Below, one piece after another: positions 14,201 through 24,975 of a stretch of DNA of 64,000 nt (position 1 is the first letter of the stretch; each line of letters starts with the position of its first letter). Location of the stretch: contig NC_056524.1 in assembly GCF_019175285.1 (NCBI RefSeq), positions 149,175,832 through 149,239,831 on the forward strand, given 5' to 3'. Under the pieces are notes generated by a model that did not search any database, was not told the DNA's origin, and worked only from the letters and a program-made list of their open reading frames with translations. Both the position numbers and the translations under genes were made by a program. The stretch comes from Sceloporus undulatus (Eukaryota > Chordata > Lepidosauria > Squamata > Phrynosomatidae).

Positions 14201-17200
14201 TAATAGTTTTTTTAAAAAATCTTGAAGAGAGTGTATAGTTTGTGTATTTAACTGAATTAGATACTGGTTCCTTTATAAACTGGAGCTATAAAACAGTTCC
14301 CAGGACTGGTAAGACTTTGACATCCATAGGTCACCTCCATACCAGCTGCATGGAATCCTGTTACTGGTTGTGTTTACTAGGTGGAAACAGATCAGGAGCG
14401 CTTCTTGAATGATTTGCGTCGAGATGTTCAGAAAGAAGTTGGTTTTGATGCTGTGATGAGGGTACGCACAAGCACTGGTGAGTACCTATGAAGGCATAGT
14501 GTATATGCTCTACAGGGGTGAGTAGAGATTATTTTAAAATCTGCTGAAGTTAGCTTGCAGTTTGTCTTGCTCACCATCAGTGGTCGCATCTTTTGGTCAG
14601 TCATGGCCTTCTGGAGAGACATCTCAAGCATTTCCATACTAGTTGTTTTTCTGCCTCCTAGGTATTCGAGCGACAGACTTCTTTGGAGCTTTCTACATGA
14701 GCAACACAACTGATGTAGAACTGGCAGGATTAGATTGTGACAAAACAGTCACAGTAGAGTTCAAACACGATGATAAGCTGAATGAAGAAACTGGAGCACT
14801 TCTTCAGGTAATATATATTAAAGGGCTAATATTTCTTTACAATTGTCCTCTTTTGCTTAAATACTGAATACTGCAGGCCCTGTAATACTTTATGCTATTC
14901 AAACATGTAGTAGGTGAGACATTGTAATTATGTAAAAGTGGTTGTGAACATCTGAACATGAGTTGGTTTGTTTTACACAGAAACTCTAATACATCTGCTT
15001 GTGATTTCTCTCCTGTAGTGTGCTGTATTATATACAAGCTGTGCAGGACAGAGGCGACTGCGTATTCACAACCTCTCTTTGAACTGCTGTACACAGCTGG
15101 CTGATCTTTATCGAAACTGTGAGACAGACACACTTATCAACTACTTAGCCAAATTCGGTAATGGACTCCCCTCTTACAGCTTGATTTACAGAGAAACCTT
15201 TCTAGGGATGGGCTGCAGGAAAATAGCTGAATACTTCCCATGTTATGCCTGTGGTTGCTCTTCATGTTGATACTGTTAAAATGTAAGATTGTACTATGAT
15301 GGGTTGATTTCTACATGAGAGCATCCTCACCAGTAAAGAACCTGCTGCCTTGAGGGTCTATTCACACAATGAGTTCATGCAGTAGCTATAAGAAAAAATA
15401 ATTTACATGAGCTTCACCAGCAACTTAAGCATTTTGTAAGTTGATTCTGTGACTACCAAGAACATTTAAAGTGCATCTGATTAAATGAGCCATTGTCCAT
15501 AAAAAGTCATATTAAAATCAATATGTTAATGTTTCAGATGCCACAGAATTCTGATGTTTATAGGGAAACTGGATATCCTTCACAAAATCCAAATTGTATG
15601 TGTTAAAAAAAAGCTTATGAACACTAAGTCATATTGTGACTGAGCTATCCATCCCTTGTTCAAAACAAACTACCATATATACTCATTTCAAAGGCAAGGA
15701 CAGGTTTGGGGCCAAAATTATGGATTTTGGTATGACCTGTGAATAAGTCAAAGATAAAACTTAGGGGCATATAAAAATATTTTCTTCTCCTTTTAAAAAT
15801 ACATAGAAAGAACATACTTAGGAAGAGCTGAAGGGAAGGAGAGATCTGTTTATTTGAGGGGTTTAATGGCTTTGCTAACCTTAAAATGCCTACATCAGTA
15901 CAAATACAGGCAGGGAAAGAAATATAATTGAGAAAAAGGAATGACAGTGCAGCCTGGGGGAAAGGGGGTACAGGAGAAAGCAAGATGCCTCTGTTAGGGA
16001 TCCAATGTGAAGGCAGTGACAAGAGACAAGGGTGGGAAACCCCTCTTGGCATGGAAGCAGTGTTCCCACCCCATTACTCATTCCTTGCCCAAACCAGAGA
16101 AAGGCAGCCTTCTCTCCTTCCTCACCATTTATTTTGGCCTGAGCCGCATTCAGTAGCAACATGGGGGAGCCTGAAGAATACATCATGTCTTCCGTTTTGG
16201 GCACTTTAGGTTGAGTAGCGCAGTGGCTGCCATTTTTAATAGAAGATACTGTATAAGCAGAGAGACTGTTATAGTAATTTTTAATAGGGGCTTACTGTAT
16301 AAGCTTCTCTGTAGAAAGACTACCAAGCCTTATGAGACGTATACAGTAAGGCCCTATTAAAAATGGCTACCTCTGCTTTGCTTCACCCCCAAGCACCCAA
16401 AATAGTGGGCATGTCATATTCTTCAGTCTCCCCCACATTTCTTCCACTTGGTCTGAAAAAAGTGGGAAGGAGGGAGGGCTGCCTTCCTTTCTCTGGTTTG
16501 GGCAAGAGAAGGGCAATGGGATAGGAGCTCTATTTCCATGCCCTTCCAGGTCACAAGGGGCTTCTTGCCTTTGTCTCTTGTCATTGTCTTTGCGCTGAGT
16601 CCCTGTTCCAGCACTGACCAATGTATATGTTGACCCAGGTATTTGGAGTTGATTTTTGTCAAAAATATTTCAATTTATGAATGAGTATAAATAATTAATA
16701 TGTTATTTCCCCATTTCTTTAATGGGGGCAGAGTTATAGTGTTTTAGCTGCAGGCGAAGAAGCTTTCTGACAGGCAGAGAAGCTTTCCAAAAAACTGTTT
16801 CCATCGATATGTGTATGACTTTCCAATAATTTTGATTTTTTTTTCCATTGAAGCATATCGGGGAGTTCTGAACAATCCAGTCAAGACAGTAAGAGATACT
16901 CTGATAAATCAGTGTGCCCAGATCTTGGCATGCTATCGGAAAAACTGTGCTAGCCCCTCTTCTGCTGGACAGGTAATTATTTTGCCTTGACTGATGGATA
17001 CTATTTTGGCTTGAATGTTGTCCGCCTTTTTAAAAAATAAATAAATAAATAAATGGATTATAAAAAGTAATACTTACAAAGAAAAGGGAAAATAGAAAAC
17101 CACAAGTGAGAGAAAAAGAAAGGAAACAAAGGAGTACTGTATGTGAATATGCCCATGAGTAGACATATGCAATCATATATTCTGACCATATTTCCAGAAA

Positions 17201-20200
17201 TACATTTTCTTGATGTTGATGTGTGTAAAATACATGTTCGTTTGTAGCTAAATCAAGTAAGATATTCTAACCATTGAACAATGGATGAATTTTTATTGTT
17301 CCAATCTTGAATTTTGCGTACATTTTAGCAACAGTGAGAGTACATAGAATCTATGTTGACCAATTAAATTCCTCATCACGTATATATAATTAAAAAGTAC
17401 AAAAATCAATGATTGTTCTAAAATAAAATTAGTGCATTGTAACATATCCAGCTAGAAGGGACTAGAAAATGAAAACAGCAGCATCTGAAACAGACAGGGG
17501 TGACTTCTGGCCACTCTAGGTCGTGGCATTTACATGACGCATGCCCCCAGAGTGCCCGGAAGTCATGCTGGAGTTGTCTAAGGCAGTCCAAAACTGCCTT
17601 TGAAAGGAAGTGAAAAAATGTACTCTTTGCTATGGTCCATTTGGGACTGGGGCAGGAGGCACCCTTGGGACCACATCATATGTTTGCCGCAGTCCCCGGG
17701 TGACTGTGCTGGGGGTGGCTTCTGGCCACGCCTGGGTGCACAGATATTTCGCCCCCAAGTTGTGATACGTGGAGAGAGCAACATTAGTGGTTTAGAAAAG
17801 ATCGGCGTAATGAGGCTAAAATGGAAGGTTGTTTCTACAAAAATTAGCTGTTTTAGAAATAAAAGTAGCAAATGCTTGAAAATATTTGGGTTACATTCAT
17901 TTATGCATGCTAGGCAGCTTTTTGTTTCTGTAAATGACAATAATAGTTTTTCACTGCTTTTGAAGATTGTAGTTCACACACTATTCAGTCTGTGTTGTGT
18001 GTCATTGAACATTGTACATTTGAGTTTCTCTTTCACATTAGAGTTTTTAGAAAAGGACAAAGATAGTGTTAAACTACATAATTGCCTAAATGATGTCCAT
18101 GGATAACATATATACAAGCTCACATTGGTTAATTTTAATTCCAAATCACATCATCTTACAATTATTAACTCCTTATTTGATTTCCCACCTGTGGCCGTAC
18201 CAACTTGTAAACACCCAGTATCACCTGAAGTGATGTTCTGTTGCACAGTTAAGACCAGCAATGTAGACATTCTATAGCATTCTCCCCTGCAGAGTTGTTG
18301 AAGTGAAACTACTGAGAAACAGAGTGGATTTCCTGAGAAAGTTTATGTTTGAAACTGAGAAATCTATTTTTGTTAAAAAAAATTGAACCTACTGGGTTTA
18401 CTTTATGATACTGCCCAATTTTGACATGCACACACTCAGCTATACCACAGCCTCCTGTTAGTTCCAGCATGTCCTGTAAAAAATTCTGGTCTGGACCCTT
18501 AATATGGTTGCCTGAAGCACCTACGGTTTTGGAGACCAGGATTTGAATTCCTGTTTAGCTATGGAAACCACTGAATGACCATGAGCAAGACACATACTCA
18601 GCCTCAAAAGGAAAGGGAAAGGCATACTTCACAAATCTTGCCAAGAAAATCCCTTGATAGGTTCTTCTTAAGGCTGACATAAGTTTGAAATGATTTGAAG
18701 GTGCACATCAGCACCTTATGTCCTTTATAATTAATGGTTTTCACTTAATAGTCTCAGTGGAGAAATTCAGATCTAAAATAATAATTTTGTTAAGGTTAAG
18801 AACAATATGCTTCTATACCTTACCTACAATAATTGCTAATGCCTTATAAAATGGGCCGTTGGTATCTGCTGGGGTTTAGTTGCAGGATCCCCTGTGGATC
18901 CTAAGGTCCCATGAAATACAGTAGTGTAGTAAAATGATGTCTCTTACATAAAATGGCAAAATCAAAGTTTGCTTTTTGGATTTTTAAAAAAAATAATTTC
19001 AAGCCATCAGTTGTTGAATCCATTGATAAAGAATCCATGGATATGATGAACTAAGTGTACCCATTTTTATTCTCGCAGGAATAGTATTTGGGGTCTTTTC
19101 TTTTGAAAACATAGAGAAGTAGTGTCTGGTCTTTTTTTAGTCAGTGCCTCATATCTGTGGGAGTTAGGGTCAATCAACCCCCCCCCCACACACACACACA
19201 CACATACACACATGAATGCTATTAACACTTCTTGAGGAATATGTAGGTACCCCAGTGTGACTCAAGAATTGTCTTGGAGGACTAGGGAAATGTTCTCTCA
19301 AGGAAACTGTAGTTCCTCCAGCATGACTGCTGGAAGTTGACCATAGAATTGCTGTTGAGGACCTAGAGATTTCTAGAGATAATTAAATCCTTGAATCATC
19401 AAATCTATGAAAGGAAAGCCAGTGGGTTGCTTTTTATGTAGAAGAGTAACAACATTTTCTAACAATTCATATTAAATTCTGACCTTTATTAATATCCATC
19501 CCAAGGTATAGTTTGGATGAGTAAGCCACTGTCAAAGATAATCAAGACACCAGAATGTGTGTCCATGTTTTTTTTTAGGTAACACTGGTAAAATTGCTTC
19601 TCTGTGCTTATCCAGGATTGCCAAGATAGCAGAGTGACATCATTTGGTGTCTGTACTAAACAGCACACTGCTGACTGAATGGTGTAGAACAAGAAACAGA
19701 TTGCTTATGTGCATTGGATGAGTTCATAGTTAAAAGATTTTGAAATGTAGCCACAAGGAAGAATTTCTGAGATCCAACCAGATATTTTAGATAGATAGCA
19801 CAGTTGCCGTTCTAATTTGAAATACAGTGTATAAAAATATGTGTTTTTCCTGTAGTATTGTTACTTTGGTCTGTAGTAGATACTTGTGTTTTATATCTGT
19901 CCTAAAGTTACTGGTGGTTCTGCTGACCTTGTACAAAACTCATAGTGGTCTCTCTTAATTGATCTTGTATCTCCTTCTTTGTTACTTTTAGTTGATTCTC
20001 CCTGAATGCATGAAACTACTCCCTGTGTATCTCAATTGTGTTTTGAAAAGCGATGTACTCCAGCCTGGCTCAGAAGTCACTACTGATGACCGCTCCTATA
20101 TCCGTCAGCTAGTCACCTCAATGGATGTGGCAGAAACAAATGTTTTCTTCTACCCCCGACTATTACCATTGGTATGTTTATCTTCATATGAAATGCTTTT

Positions 20201-22993
20201 AATTGCTTAAACATATACGTAGTTCATGGAATAAGTTAAAAAAAATGTGGATACTTTGGGTAGGAACTGAGATGGGAAGAACTCTTAATCAAAATCTTTC
20301 TTCAGGTGCTACAGCTCCAGACAACTGTTCTTGCTGTCTGGATTTATATCCTTTCCTTTTTCACTGGGCAGCTAAAAGTTTGCATAAAAAGCAAACATGA
20401 AATCACAAATTGCAAATGCTGAAAATCACAAATCAAATACATGATAAAATACAAGAAAACAATGCAAAGCAGAAGTCACATCTGTAGCTGAAGAAAGTTC
20501 CAAAGCTAGGGTACCATCACAGAGAAGGTCCTGCCATACATGTTGGCTTTGTGGACCACACTACCTCATGGGTACACTACAGGCTGAATTTGCCCAGTCC
20601 ATTTTAATGATCAAGTAACATTCATACTTGAAAGGTGTTATTCTGTGTACTTTGATCCTGAGCCATTTAGGACTTTATGCACAAGTACCAGTATCTTAAG
20701 TGGGCTGGTAGCTCACTGGCAGCTGATGCAGTGATTTCAGAATGGATTCCATAAGCTTGTCTCCTGCTGCCTCTATCATCCCTTGGACAATGGCAGTCTC
20801 AGCCATTGGAAAAGGATCCATGCATTAATGAGTCAATTCCTGTTGATCCCTAGGTTAGGCAAGATACCTAGGTGCTTAACAAGAAACTCAATTGGGCCTC
20901 ATCTCCTCCTGCTGCTTCTTATTGCTCCACCCAGCAAATGCTGTATGCCCATTTCTTCCCTTTCACTGGCCTTATTTCTTCAATTTAAATCTCTCTTCTT
21001 CCCTTCTTTCTTCTTTCTCAACCTTATAATTAAATGGGGAAAAGTTCTTACCTTTTGGTTACCCACGTAAGTTTTTCTCCTTCACTAGTTCTCCCTCCCT
21101 TTCTGATATTTTTCTCTTCTTTTCACACCTCCCTCTCAAACATGCCCTTAAGATGGGGAAAGTTAAAGCCAAATTCACTAAATTTGGCTCCAGTTCGTGG
21201 CCCCAAAGCTTGTATGTGTAGTTCAGGACATGGGTGCAGTTTTATCTGTTTCCTTCAGGTGCTGCAAAGATGCACACACAACAGAACCCCTCCCTTGTGC
21301 AATGGCTGCCTCCTCTGGAACTGCTTATGCTAATGAATCTGTTGCTGTTTGTAATGAAATGGATCCTCTTTGTGCCTTCAGTCTTAAAATGGCTGAGACA
21401 CTGGAGTCTATTTTCATTTTTGTTTTCCCAAAATGATTACCAGAAGTGACATGTCCTAATTTCCAGTCACCATGTTGGGAAGGACAAAAATTAAAATTGA
21501 AGTATTTGGGCCAATCCATGATTTACGTTATCATAATTGTTGTTTGGTTAACAAGACCAGCCAAAAATTGTGAACTGTTTATACACATACTGTTGATATC
21601 AGAGAACAATTTATTTTGAGGTTGCTCTACAAATGTGAAGACTATTAATGTAGCTTAATGAGTTGAAGATTAGGATTTGGAATAGTGTCCAGTTCTACAA
21701 CAATCTGTTGCAAAGCTCAGTTGACATATACATAGTTTGGTTAAATGCTGTTGTGATGTGGAAGTATCCAGCAGGACAATGTTTCTAATTCTCTCTCTGC
21801 AGACCAAAGTAGACTTCAATAGCGATTCCTTACCAACAGCAATCAGAAATTCTGAAGAGCGTCTCTCCAAGGGTGATATATACCTACTTGAAAATGGGCT
21901 GAATATATTTTTGTGGGTAGGAGTGAATGTTCAGCAGGGGCTGATCCAAAACCTCTTTGGAGTGTCATCATTCAGCCAGATTAACAGCTCTGTGGTGAGT
22001 AGATTAAATTGAATGAGATTATTTAGGTATTGTCATATCTGATATTTACAATTTGCAGAATTTTCCTGCAAGATTTGGCATACTTACATTTAAGGACCAG
22101 AAGAGTAATGCTGCAAGAAAAATTTAATCCTCCAGCAATGGTGTGTTAGCCTCCTTTAAGTAGAGCAAAATTGTGTTTGTGATGCATTTGAGCATTATGA
22201 TGCCTTAATGATTTTCCTCCTTGTTAGTTGTGAGAAGTTCCAGCCTATTTGTTGAATGTGTCCACAACTTGCGCATGTTTGTGACTAATAACTTAAATGA
22301 AAAAAATATGCTTAGAATTTATTTAAATTATTGATATAGTTAGGAGATTCTTAATTTTCTCTGTAACCTTCTTTATATTTTTAGTGTATGTTACCAATTT
22401 TGGACAATCCCTTTTCAAAGAGAGTACGATCCATCATTGAAATGTTCCAGTCTCAAAGGCCACGCTATATGAAGGTAACTGATTCTTGCTTAAGATTATG
22501 AAAAGTATTCTCACTAAATCTTATGGCCCTCTGCATCAAAGAACTTATACAGTTTTGTGTGTGAAAAATCTGAAAAAATTCACATTACTATTCTTGATGA
22601 ATGGATCTGTAGTGGCTTTCCTTTCTTATATGGTTTCTGGCACTGTATTTTCAGTGCATCTTTTAGGAGAGGGGCTGTGGTACATGCAGGAAGCCAAAGG
22701 ATATCCATGTATTACATTGGATATTTTCTGGTTCTACAGATACTTCTTCGTTGAACAACTAACCAAAACTCAAATTTCTTCAGGCTCCACTAATATTTTA
22801 CACCAAAGTCACCATCACCTCGTATCTAATAAATATTTTCTTTTACTTACAGCTCATGGTTGTGAAGCAAGAAGACAAATTAGATCTGCTGTTCAAACAC
22901 TTTTTGTCTGAAGATAAGAGCATGAATGGGGGGGCTTCATATGTGGATTTCCTCTGTCACATGCACAAGGAGATTCGCCAGTTGCTGAGCTAG
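2161..22993 (+). CDS. SEC24C: SEC24C, COPII coat cargo-adaptor subunit (last 15 coding exons; 5' part outside window)
   Basis: SEC24C pairs with SEC23 in the inner COPII coat on ER exit sites and selects cargo for ER-to-Golgi vesicles. Exons: 2161-2299, 3801-3916, 5896-6020, 6348-6539, 8580-8673, 10158-10274, 13471-13641, 14381-14477, 14662-14807, 15019-15157, 16854-16972, 19992-20171, 21803-21994, 22385-22474, 22853-22993. All introns are GT-AG and all phases match, giving 685 aa and a TAG stop. In order: zinc finger C16-x2-C19-x18-C38-x2-C41, then roughly the trunk domain (90-335), beta-sandwich (340-425), helical domain (437-540), gelsolin-like domain (555-630) and a C-terminal tail ending in HKEIRQLLS. 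The paralogue is C rather than D: stretches such as [20 protein letters not shown] and [13 protein letters not shown] follow SEC24C as I remember it and differ from SEC24D. The low-complexity N-terminal ~400 residues must lie upstream. No frame disruption is seen. Confidence 0.97.
3540..3695 (-). repeat. tRNA-derived SINE, diverged
   Basis: Carries the reverse of the squamate SINE body: 'cttgccg..cctctgaggctga', 'ggccacccagtgg' and 'ccactacaccatgctg' (box A end). Confidence 0.55.
3801..3916 (+). CDS. SEC24C: SEC24C exon: zinc finger to trunk linker
   Basis: Encodes [20 protein letters not shown] through [17 protein letters not shown]. Phase 1 in, phase 0 out, donor gtatga. Confidence 0.96.
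4074..4234. mobile_element. TA-flanked MITE, family D
   Basis: 161 bp between TA dinucleotides. Ends 'cagtgtgcccttgtcttatg' and 'ggaagggcccactg' are inverted. The interior has a C run and 'gagccccattaaaaatgatg'. A related end lies near 29570-29664. Confidence 0.65.
4570..5436. mobile_element. Pogo/Tigger-like element, family T2, with L2-like insert
   Basis: The right end 'cccctgcaaatgtggagggc' and left end 'actctccacttttgcagc' are inverted. The family shares the cagttggccctcc-type terminus of Tigger elements. Roughly 4895-5215 is a separate block resembling the 3' parts of L2-like LINEs elsewhere in the window. Open frames here are repeat-derived. Confidence 0.5.
5896..6020 (+). CDS. SEC24C: SEC24C exon: start of trunk domain
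   Basis: Encodes [20 protein letters not shown] through LLDYLPR. This is the first beta-strand of the vWA-like trunk fold, with the FMIDVS motif. Ends in phase 2. Confidence 0.96.
6348..6539 (+). CDS. SEC24C: SEC24C exon: trunk domain
   Basis: Encodes [20 protein letters not shown] through [17 protein letters not shown]. Nearly identical to vertebrate SEC24C over the [10 protein letters not shown] segment. Phase 2 in and out. Confidence 0.96.
6582..6753 (+). repeat. tRNA-derived squamate SINE
   Basis: Starts 'ccagtgtggtgtagtggttt', has a tRNA-like box A/box B head ('gtttcattccc'), and ends in 'ttgccataagtcagaaatga' plus an (acaacaa) tail. Confidence 0.8.
6828..7400 (-). mobile_element. L2-like LINE 3' fragment
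   Basis: Reverse-strand relative of 10490-11120: '(caa)n' tail first, then a 'cggggagaagcaggc'-type 3' end, then a segment ('tagctgccatgttttgaatt', 'ggcagccccatgcagag') that parallels the reverse transcriptase C-terminus seen at 10774-11115. Heavily degraded. Confidence 0.6.
8580..8673 (+). CDS. SEC24C: SEC24C exon: trunk domain
   Basis: Encodes [20 protein letters not shown] through QAGKEALK. Phase 2 in, phase 0 out. The acceptor is a weak tattttgatttttag tract. Confidence 0.95.
9135..9305 (+). mobile_element. CR1-like LINE 3' end, short
   Basis: Ends with 'tttgattgtggattcctgta', 'ggttggattggatagccc' and an (ttctatga) tail, matching the 3' ends of the copies at 28195-28605 and 33300-33715. 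Confidence 0.6.
9485..9835. repeat. CpG-rich unclassified segment in SEC24C intron
   Basis: A GC- and CpG-rich block (for example 'gcgtcacgatggtggccctc' and 'ttacgacgacgccatgacat') in AT-rich intronic DNA. Open frames on both strands are not supported by any domain. Probably a young unclassified repeat. Confidence 0.35.
10158..10274 (+). CDS. SEC24C: SEC24C exon: trunk domain
   Basis: Encodes [20 protein letters not shown] through LINTDKEK. Phase 0 at both ends, 39 codons. Confidence 0.96.
10485..11120 (-). mobile_element. L2-like LINE, C-terminal reverse transcriptase and 3' end
   Basis: The minus strand at 10774-11115 encodes [40 protein letters not shown] and [13 protein letters not shown], the conserved C-terminal end of L2/CR1-group reverse transcriptases. 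The plus-strand-left part is the 3'UTR ('ccacctttctcccagaagg') with a short tandem tail (gatttgattt). Confidence 0.8.
11340..11860. repeat. Unclassified repeat-like segment in SEC24C intron
   Basis: Compositionally distinct from its surroundings, with open frames on both strands at 11345-11583 and no recognisable domain. I could not name the family. Confidence 0.25.
12285..12625 (+). mobile_element. BovB/RTE-like LINE fragment (RT C-terminal)
   Basis: Conceptual reading gives degraded motifs [24 protein letters not shown] and [16 protein letters not shown], the post-catalytic region of RTE-type reverse transcriptases. Confidence 0.6.
12626..12885 (+). mobile_element. L2-like LINE 3' end
   Basis: Contains 'ttttgtcttgtgagctactttg' type 3'UTR and ends with 'catcataaaaagtaaataag' short repeats, the plus-strand counterpart of the minus-strand L2-like tails. 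Confidence 0.5.
13471..13641 (+). CDS. SEC24C: SEC24C exon: trunk domain
   Basis: Encodes [20 protein letters not shown] through [11 protein letters not shown]. 57 codons, phase 0 at both ends. The [13 protein letters not shown] segment separates SEC24C from SEC24D. Confidence 0.96.
14381..14477 (+). CDS. SEC24C: SEC24C exon: end of trunk
   Basis: Encodes [20 protein letters not shown] through AVMRVRTST. Strong gtgagt donor, ends in phase 1. Confidence 0.96.
14662..14807 (+). CDS. SEC24C: SEC24C exon: beta-sandwich domain
   Basis: Encodes [20 protein letters not shown] through [17 protein letters not shown]. Phase 1 in, phase 0 out. Confidence 0.96.
15019..15157 (+). CDS. SEC24C: SEC24C exon: beta-sandwich to helical domain
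   Basis: Encodes [20 protein letters not shown] through [11 protein letters not shown]. Ends in phase 1. Confidence 0.96.
15673..16695. mobile_element. Long fold-back element, family C relative, in SEC24C intron
   Basis: The outer ends are inverted ('ccatatatactcattt' against 'aatgagtata'). Inside, about 15940-16250 is the inverted copy of about 16350-16640; matched blocks include 'cccaaaccagagaaagg' with its complement 'cctttctctggtttggg', and 'catttttaata' with 'tattaaaaatg'. The central 16250-16345 carries further short repeats. It lies 160 bp upstream of a coding exon. Confidence 0.75.
16854..16972 (+). CDS. SEC24C: SEC24C exon: helical domain
   Basis: Encodes [20 protein letters not shown] through [10 protein letters not shown]. 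Phase 1 in, phase 0 out. It lies only about 160 bp after a 1 kb fold-back repeat. Confidence 0.96.
17500..17780. repeat. GC-rich unclassified repeat in SEC24C intron
   Basis: Two related blocks ('gacttctggccac' near 17504 and 'ggcttctggccacg' near 17718) bound a GC-rich stretch in AT-rich intron. Probably a non-autonomous DNA element. Confidence 0.35.
18495..18715 (+). repeat. tRNA-derived squamate SINE, diverged
   Basis: Contains the 'ggagaccaggatttgaattc' box B region and the 'gaaatgatttgaaggtgcac' 3' end. Confidence 0.7.
18850..19062. mobile_element. Tigger/pogo-like MITE, family T1
   Basis: Shares 'ttggtatctgctggggttt', 'cttacataaaatggcaaaat', 'tttgctttttgga' and 'gaatccatggatat' with the TA-flanked copy at 31529-31770. 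Confidence 0.7.
19140..19415. mobile_element. Tigger/pogo-like family T2 copy, degraded
   Basis: Carries the family's internal units ('ttcctccagcatgactgctg', 'agttgaccatagaattgct') with a C run and (ca)n at 19181-19210. Confidence 0.45.
19992..20171 (+). CDS. SEC24C: SEC24C exon: helical domain
   Basis: Encodes [20 protein letters not shown] through [13 protein letters not shown]. 60 codons, phase 0 at both ends. Confidence 0.96.
20335..20770 (-). mobile_element. L2-like LINE 3' fragment
   Basis: Follows the same order as other L2-like copies: 'gatttatatcctttcc' tail region, then 'tgagccatttaggactttat', then 'agctcactggcagctgatgc'. Confidence 0.55.
21803..21994 (+). CDS. SEC24C: SEC24C exon: gelsolin-like domain
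   Basis: Encodes [20 protein letters not shown] through [13 protein letters not shown]. It contains the [15 protein letters not shown] core of the gelsolin fold. Donor gtgagt. Confidence 0.96.
22385..22474 (+). CDS. SEC24C: SEC24C exon: gelsolin-like domain end
   Basis: Encodes [20 protein letters not shown] through RPRYMK. 30 codons, phase 0 at both ends. Confidence 0.95.
22853..22993 (+). CDS. SEC24C: SEC24C last coding exon
   Basis: Encodes [20 protein letters not shown] through [11 protein letters not shown] and a TAG stop at 22991-22993. Confidence 0.96.
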   Translation, partial: LMVVKQEDKLDLLFKHFLSEDKSMNGGASYVDFLCHMHKEIRQLLS

Positions 22994-24975
22994 AGTTGGA
23001 CTTATGCTGGATTCCAGCACTGACACTTCTATGTTCACTAACTGCCTGAGGAATGGGCCCAACTCCTCCGAAAAGAACAATATTGAAACCTGTACAATTC
23101 CATAATTTTTAATATACTGTGCATAAACTGTTTCAGTATCTCCCAGACCCTTCGAGAGAGTGAGGCATGGACAGATGAAACGCGTATTTAGGATGGAGGA
23201 AAACATTCTTTGATTCCAGGTCTTAAGCCTGGGTCTCTCTCTTACTGTGCTTGGCAGGCTTCTACACTCCCTGCCTCCCACCACCCCTGTTCTGTTCTAA
23301 GAAATGTCTTTTGAATTCTCTGTACATGATTCAGCATCAGGTGAAAAGGTGATTGCTTCTCAAAACGACACAATGGCTGCTATATTTGCTCATGTGATAA
23401 TCTGAATCAAAAGAAGCAAAATAGGGAAATGTGGTTGGCAGGCCCTGCTCTGTCAAAAGGAAGATGCTGGATAAAAAATTCAAGCAACTCTTTTACATCT
23501 GGAGGGAATAATTCAGTGTCAACAAATTGTAGAGTGGTGTTTTAGAAAATATTGCCTGAGCTCCAAGCCAGGAAAGCAGAGTAGACATGCCTTCACTGCT
23601 GTTGTGTTACTATGCATATCTGCCTTGGAGTAAGTGGGTGGTAATGAGCAGGTGCTGTTTCTGGAAAAGTGAAATCTATATTATTATGAACAGATATTCC
23701 CACCACCCTTTCTGGGAAACAGAGCATCTTTTTTCCTCTTTTGCCAGTGTCTTCTTGATTTAATGCCTGTTGCCTCTTTCCATTCAAGTGCAAGATTTTT
23801 CTTGGAATATTTTCTTAAGATGGTTGTACTTTCCCTTATTTTCATTTTAGAAAGTAATGTTTATAACACAGAGTGTCAAAAATGACAGAGGAGGATGTTT
23901 GGAGATGAATAGTTGGAATTGTACCCAAGGAGCACTGAGTCCTATAGCACCATATGAAATGAGTAATTCATGTAAAATAAGGTTCAAATCATGTCACAGT
24001 GTTTGCTGAAGTTGAAGCCCTTAGCAGTTTCGAATAATTTTGACCTCTGATAAACTAACAGCACTTAAAAGGTTATATCCTGAGTGATTCTTACTGGTCC
24101 AGCAGTGTCATATACCAGATGCTGTGTTGGTAGTATTGTACTTCAGATAAGAAGTCTACTTACGGCTGACTTCTCCAGTGGTGAGCAGAAGGCATTTTAC
24201 TTGGAGTAGGCAGAAGTGATTTTTGTAGTGAAAAAGTGATGTGTTTCAGACTTCAAGAAGTCTAATGGCTCTTCGAGTTTCAAAGGGAAACTAATTATTT
24301 TTAAAGAATGCAGTACTTACATATTCTTGCAATGGCCTGAATGTATTGAGGGAACAGAAGCACTGAACTTGAAAAAAGAAAAGCAGGGAAAGAGATTGCT
24401 TAATCAAATGGTGAATTAAGACTGGGTATAGGTAAAAACTTTATTCCATCTGCTATTGAAAATTGAAATTTCAAACTTATGTACATGACCGATTAAATAA
24501 TCCAGGAGTGTGGTTTCTAATCCCATAATCTATAGTGTGTGTGTGTGTGGGTGTGTGTTTGTAAATATTTTCCTTCTGTTGCAGCTAGTTTGTCTTCCTC
24601 CTCATTTCCCTTTCATTACATAGCAAAGGGGTATATTCAAGAACTATTAAGAACTATAACTGACCAGATCCCAAGGAGTTTTTAGCAGTCTATTTGCAAG
24701 TGTGACTGAGCCACTCCCCCATGCCTCTGGCCAAAACATACAATGCTGACCCTAACCAAAAATGTAGAGATTACACCAGTAAAGATACTTGCTCTCCAAA
24801 ACAAGGCTCAAGAACCAGATTTTCACAACTGATTTCTAGAATTAATATAAAAGAAAAATAAGATCATAAGACTTTCTTCACTTTTTTCAATTCATCTTTT
24901 AATTTGTAAAGAAATAATTATATGAAGATGTATTTTATGTCATTGTTAGTAAATAAATATTGATTATTTTTTTCC
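22994..24975 (+). other. SEC24C: SEC24C 3' untranslated region
   Basis: About 2 kb follows the stop codon with no long open frame and little recognisable repeat, apart from a TG tract near 24536-24560. An AATAAA hexamer at 24952-24957 fits the transcript end. The exact cleavage site is inferred. Confidence 0.7.
24952..24957 (+). terminator. SEC24C: Poly(A) signal, SEC24C
   Basis: A canonical AATAAA, followed within about 20 bases by a T-rich stretch that can act as the downstream element. Confidence 0.65.

Noticed and set aside
17600-18106. 168-codon open frame in a SEC24C intron
   Set aside because: It begins in a GC-rich repeat and runs into AT-rich intron with a sharp composition change, shows no domain, and has no gene context.
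22486-22911. 141-codon open frame overlapping the last SEC24C exon
   Set aside because: It is intron sequence reading into the final exon in the wrong frame; the true exon frame matches SEC24C.
2161-22993. SEC24D instead of SEC24C
   Set aside because: Diagnostic segments in the trunk, helical and gelsolin regions follow SEC24C, and CHCHD1 next door supports the 10q22-type locus.
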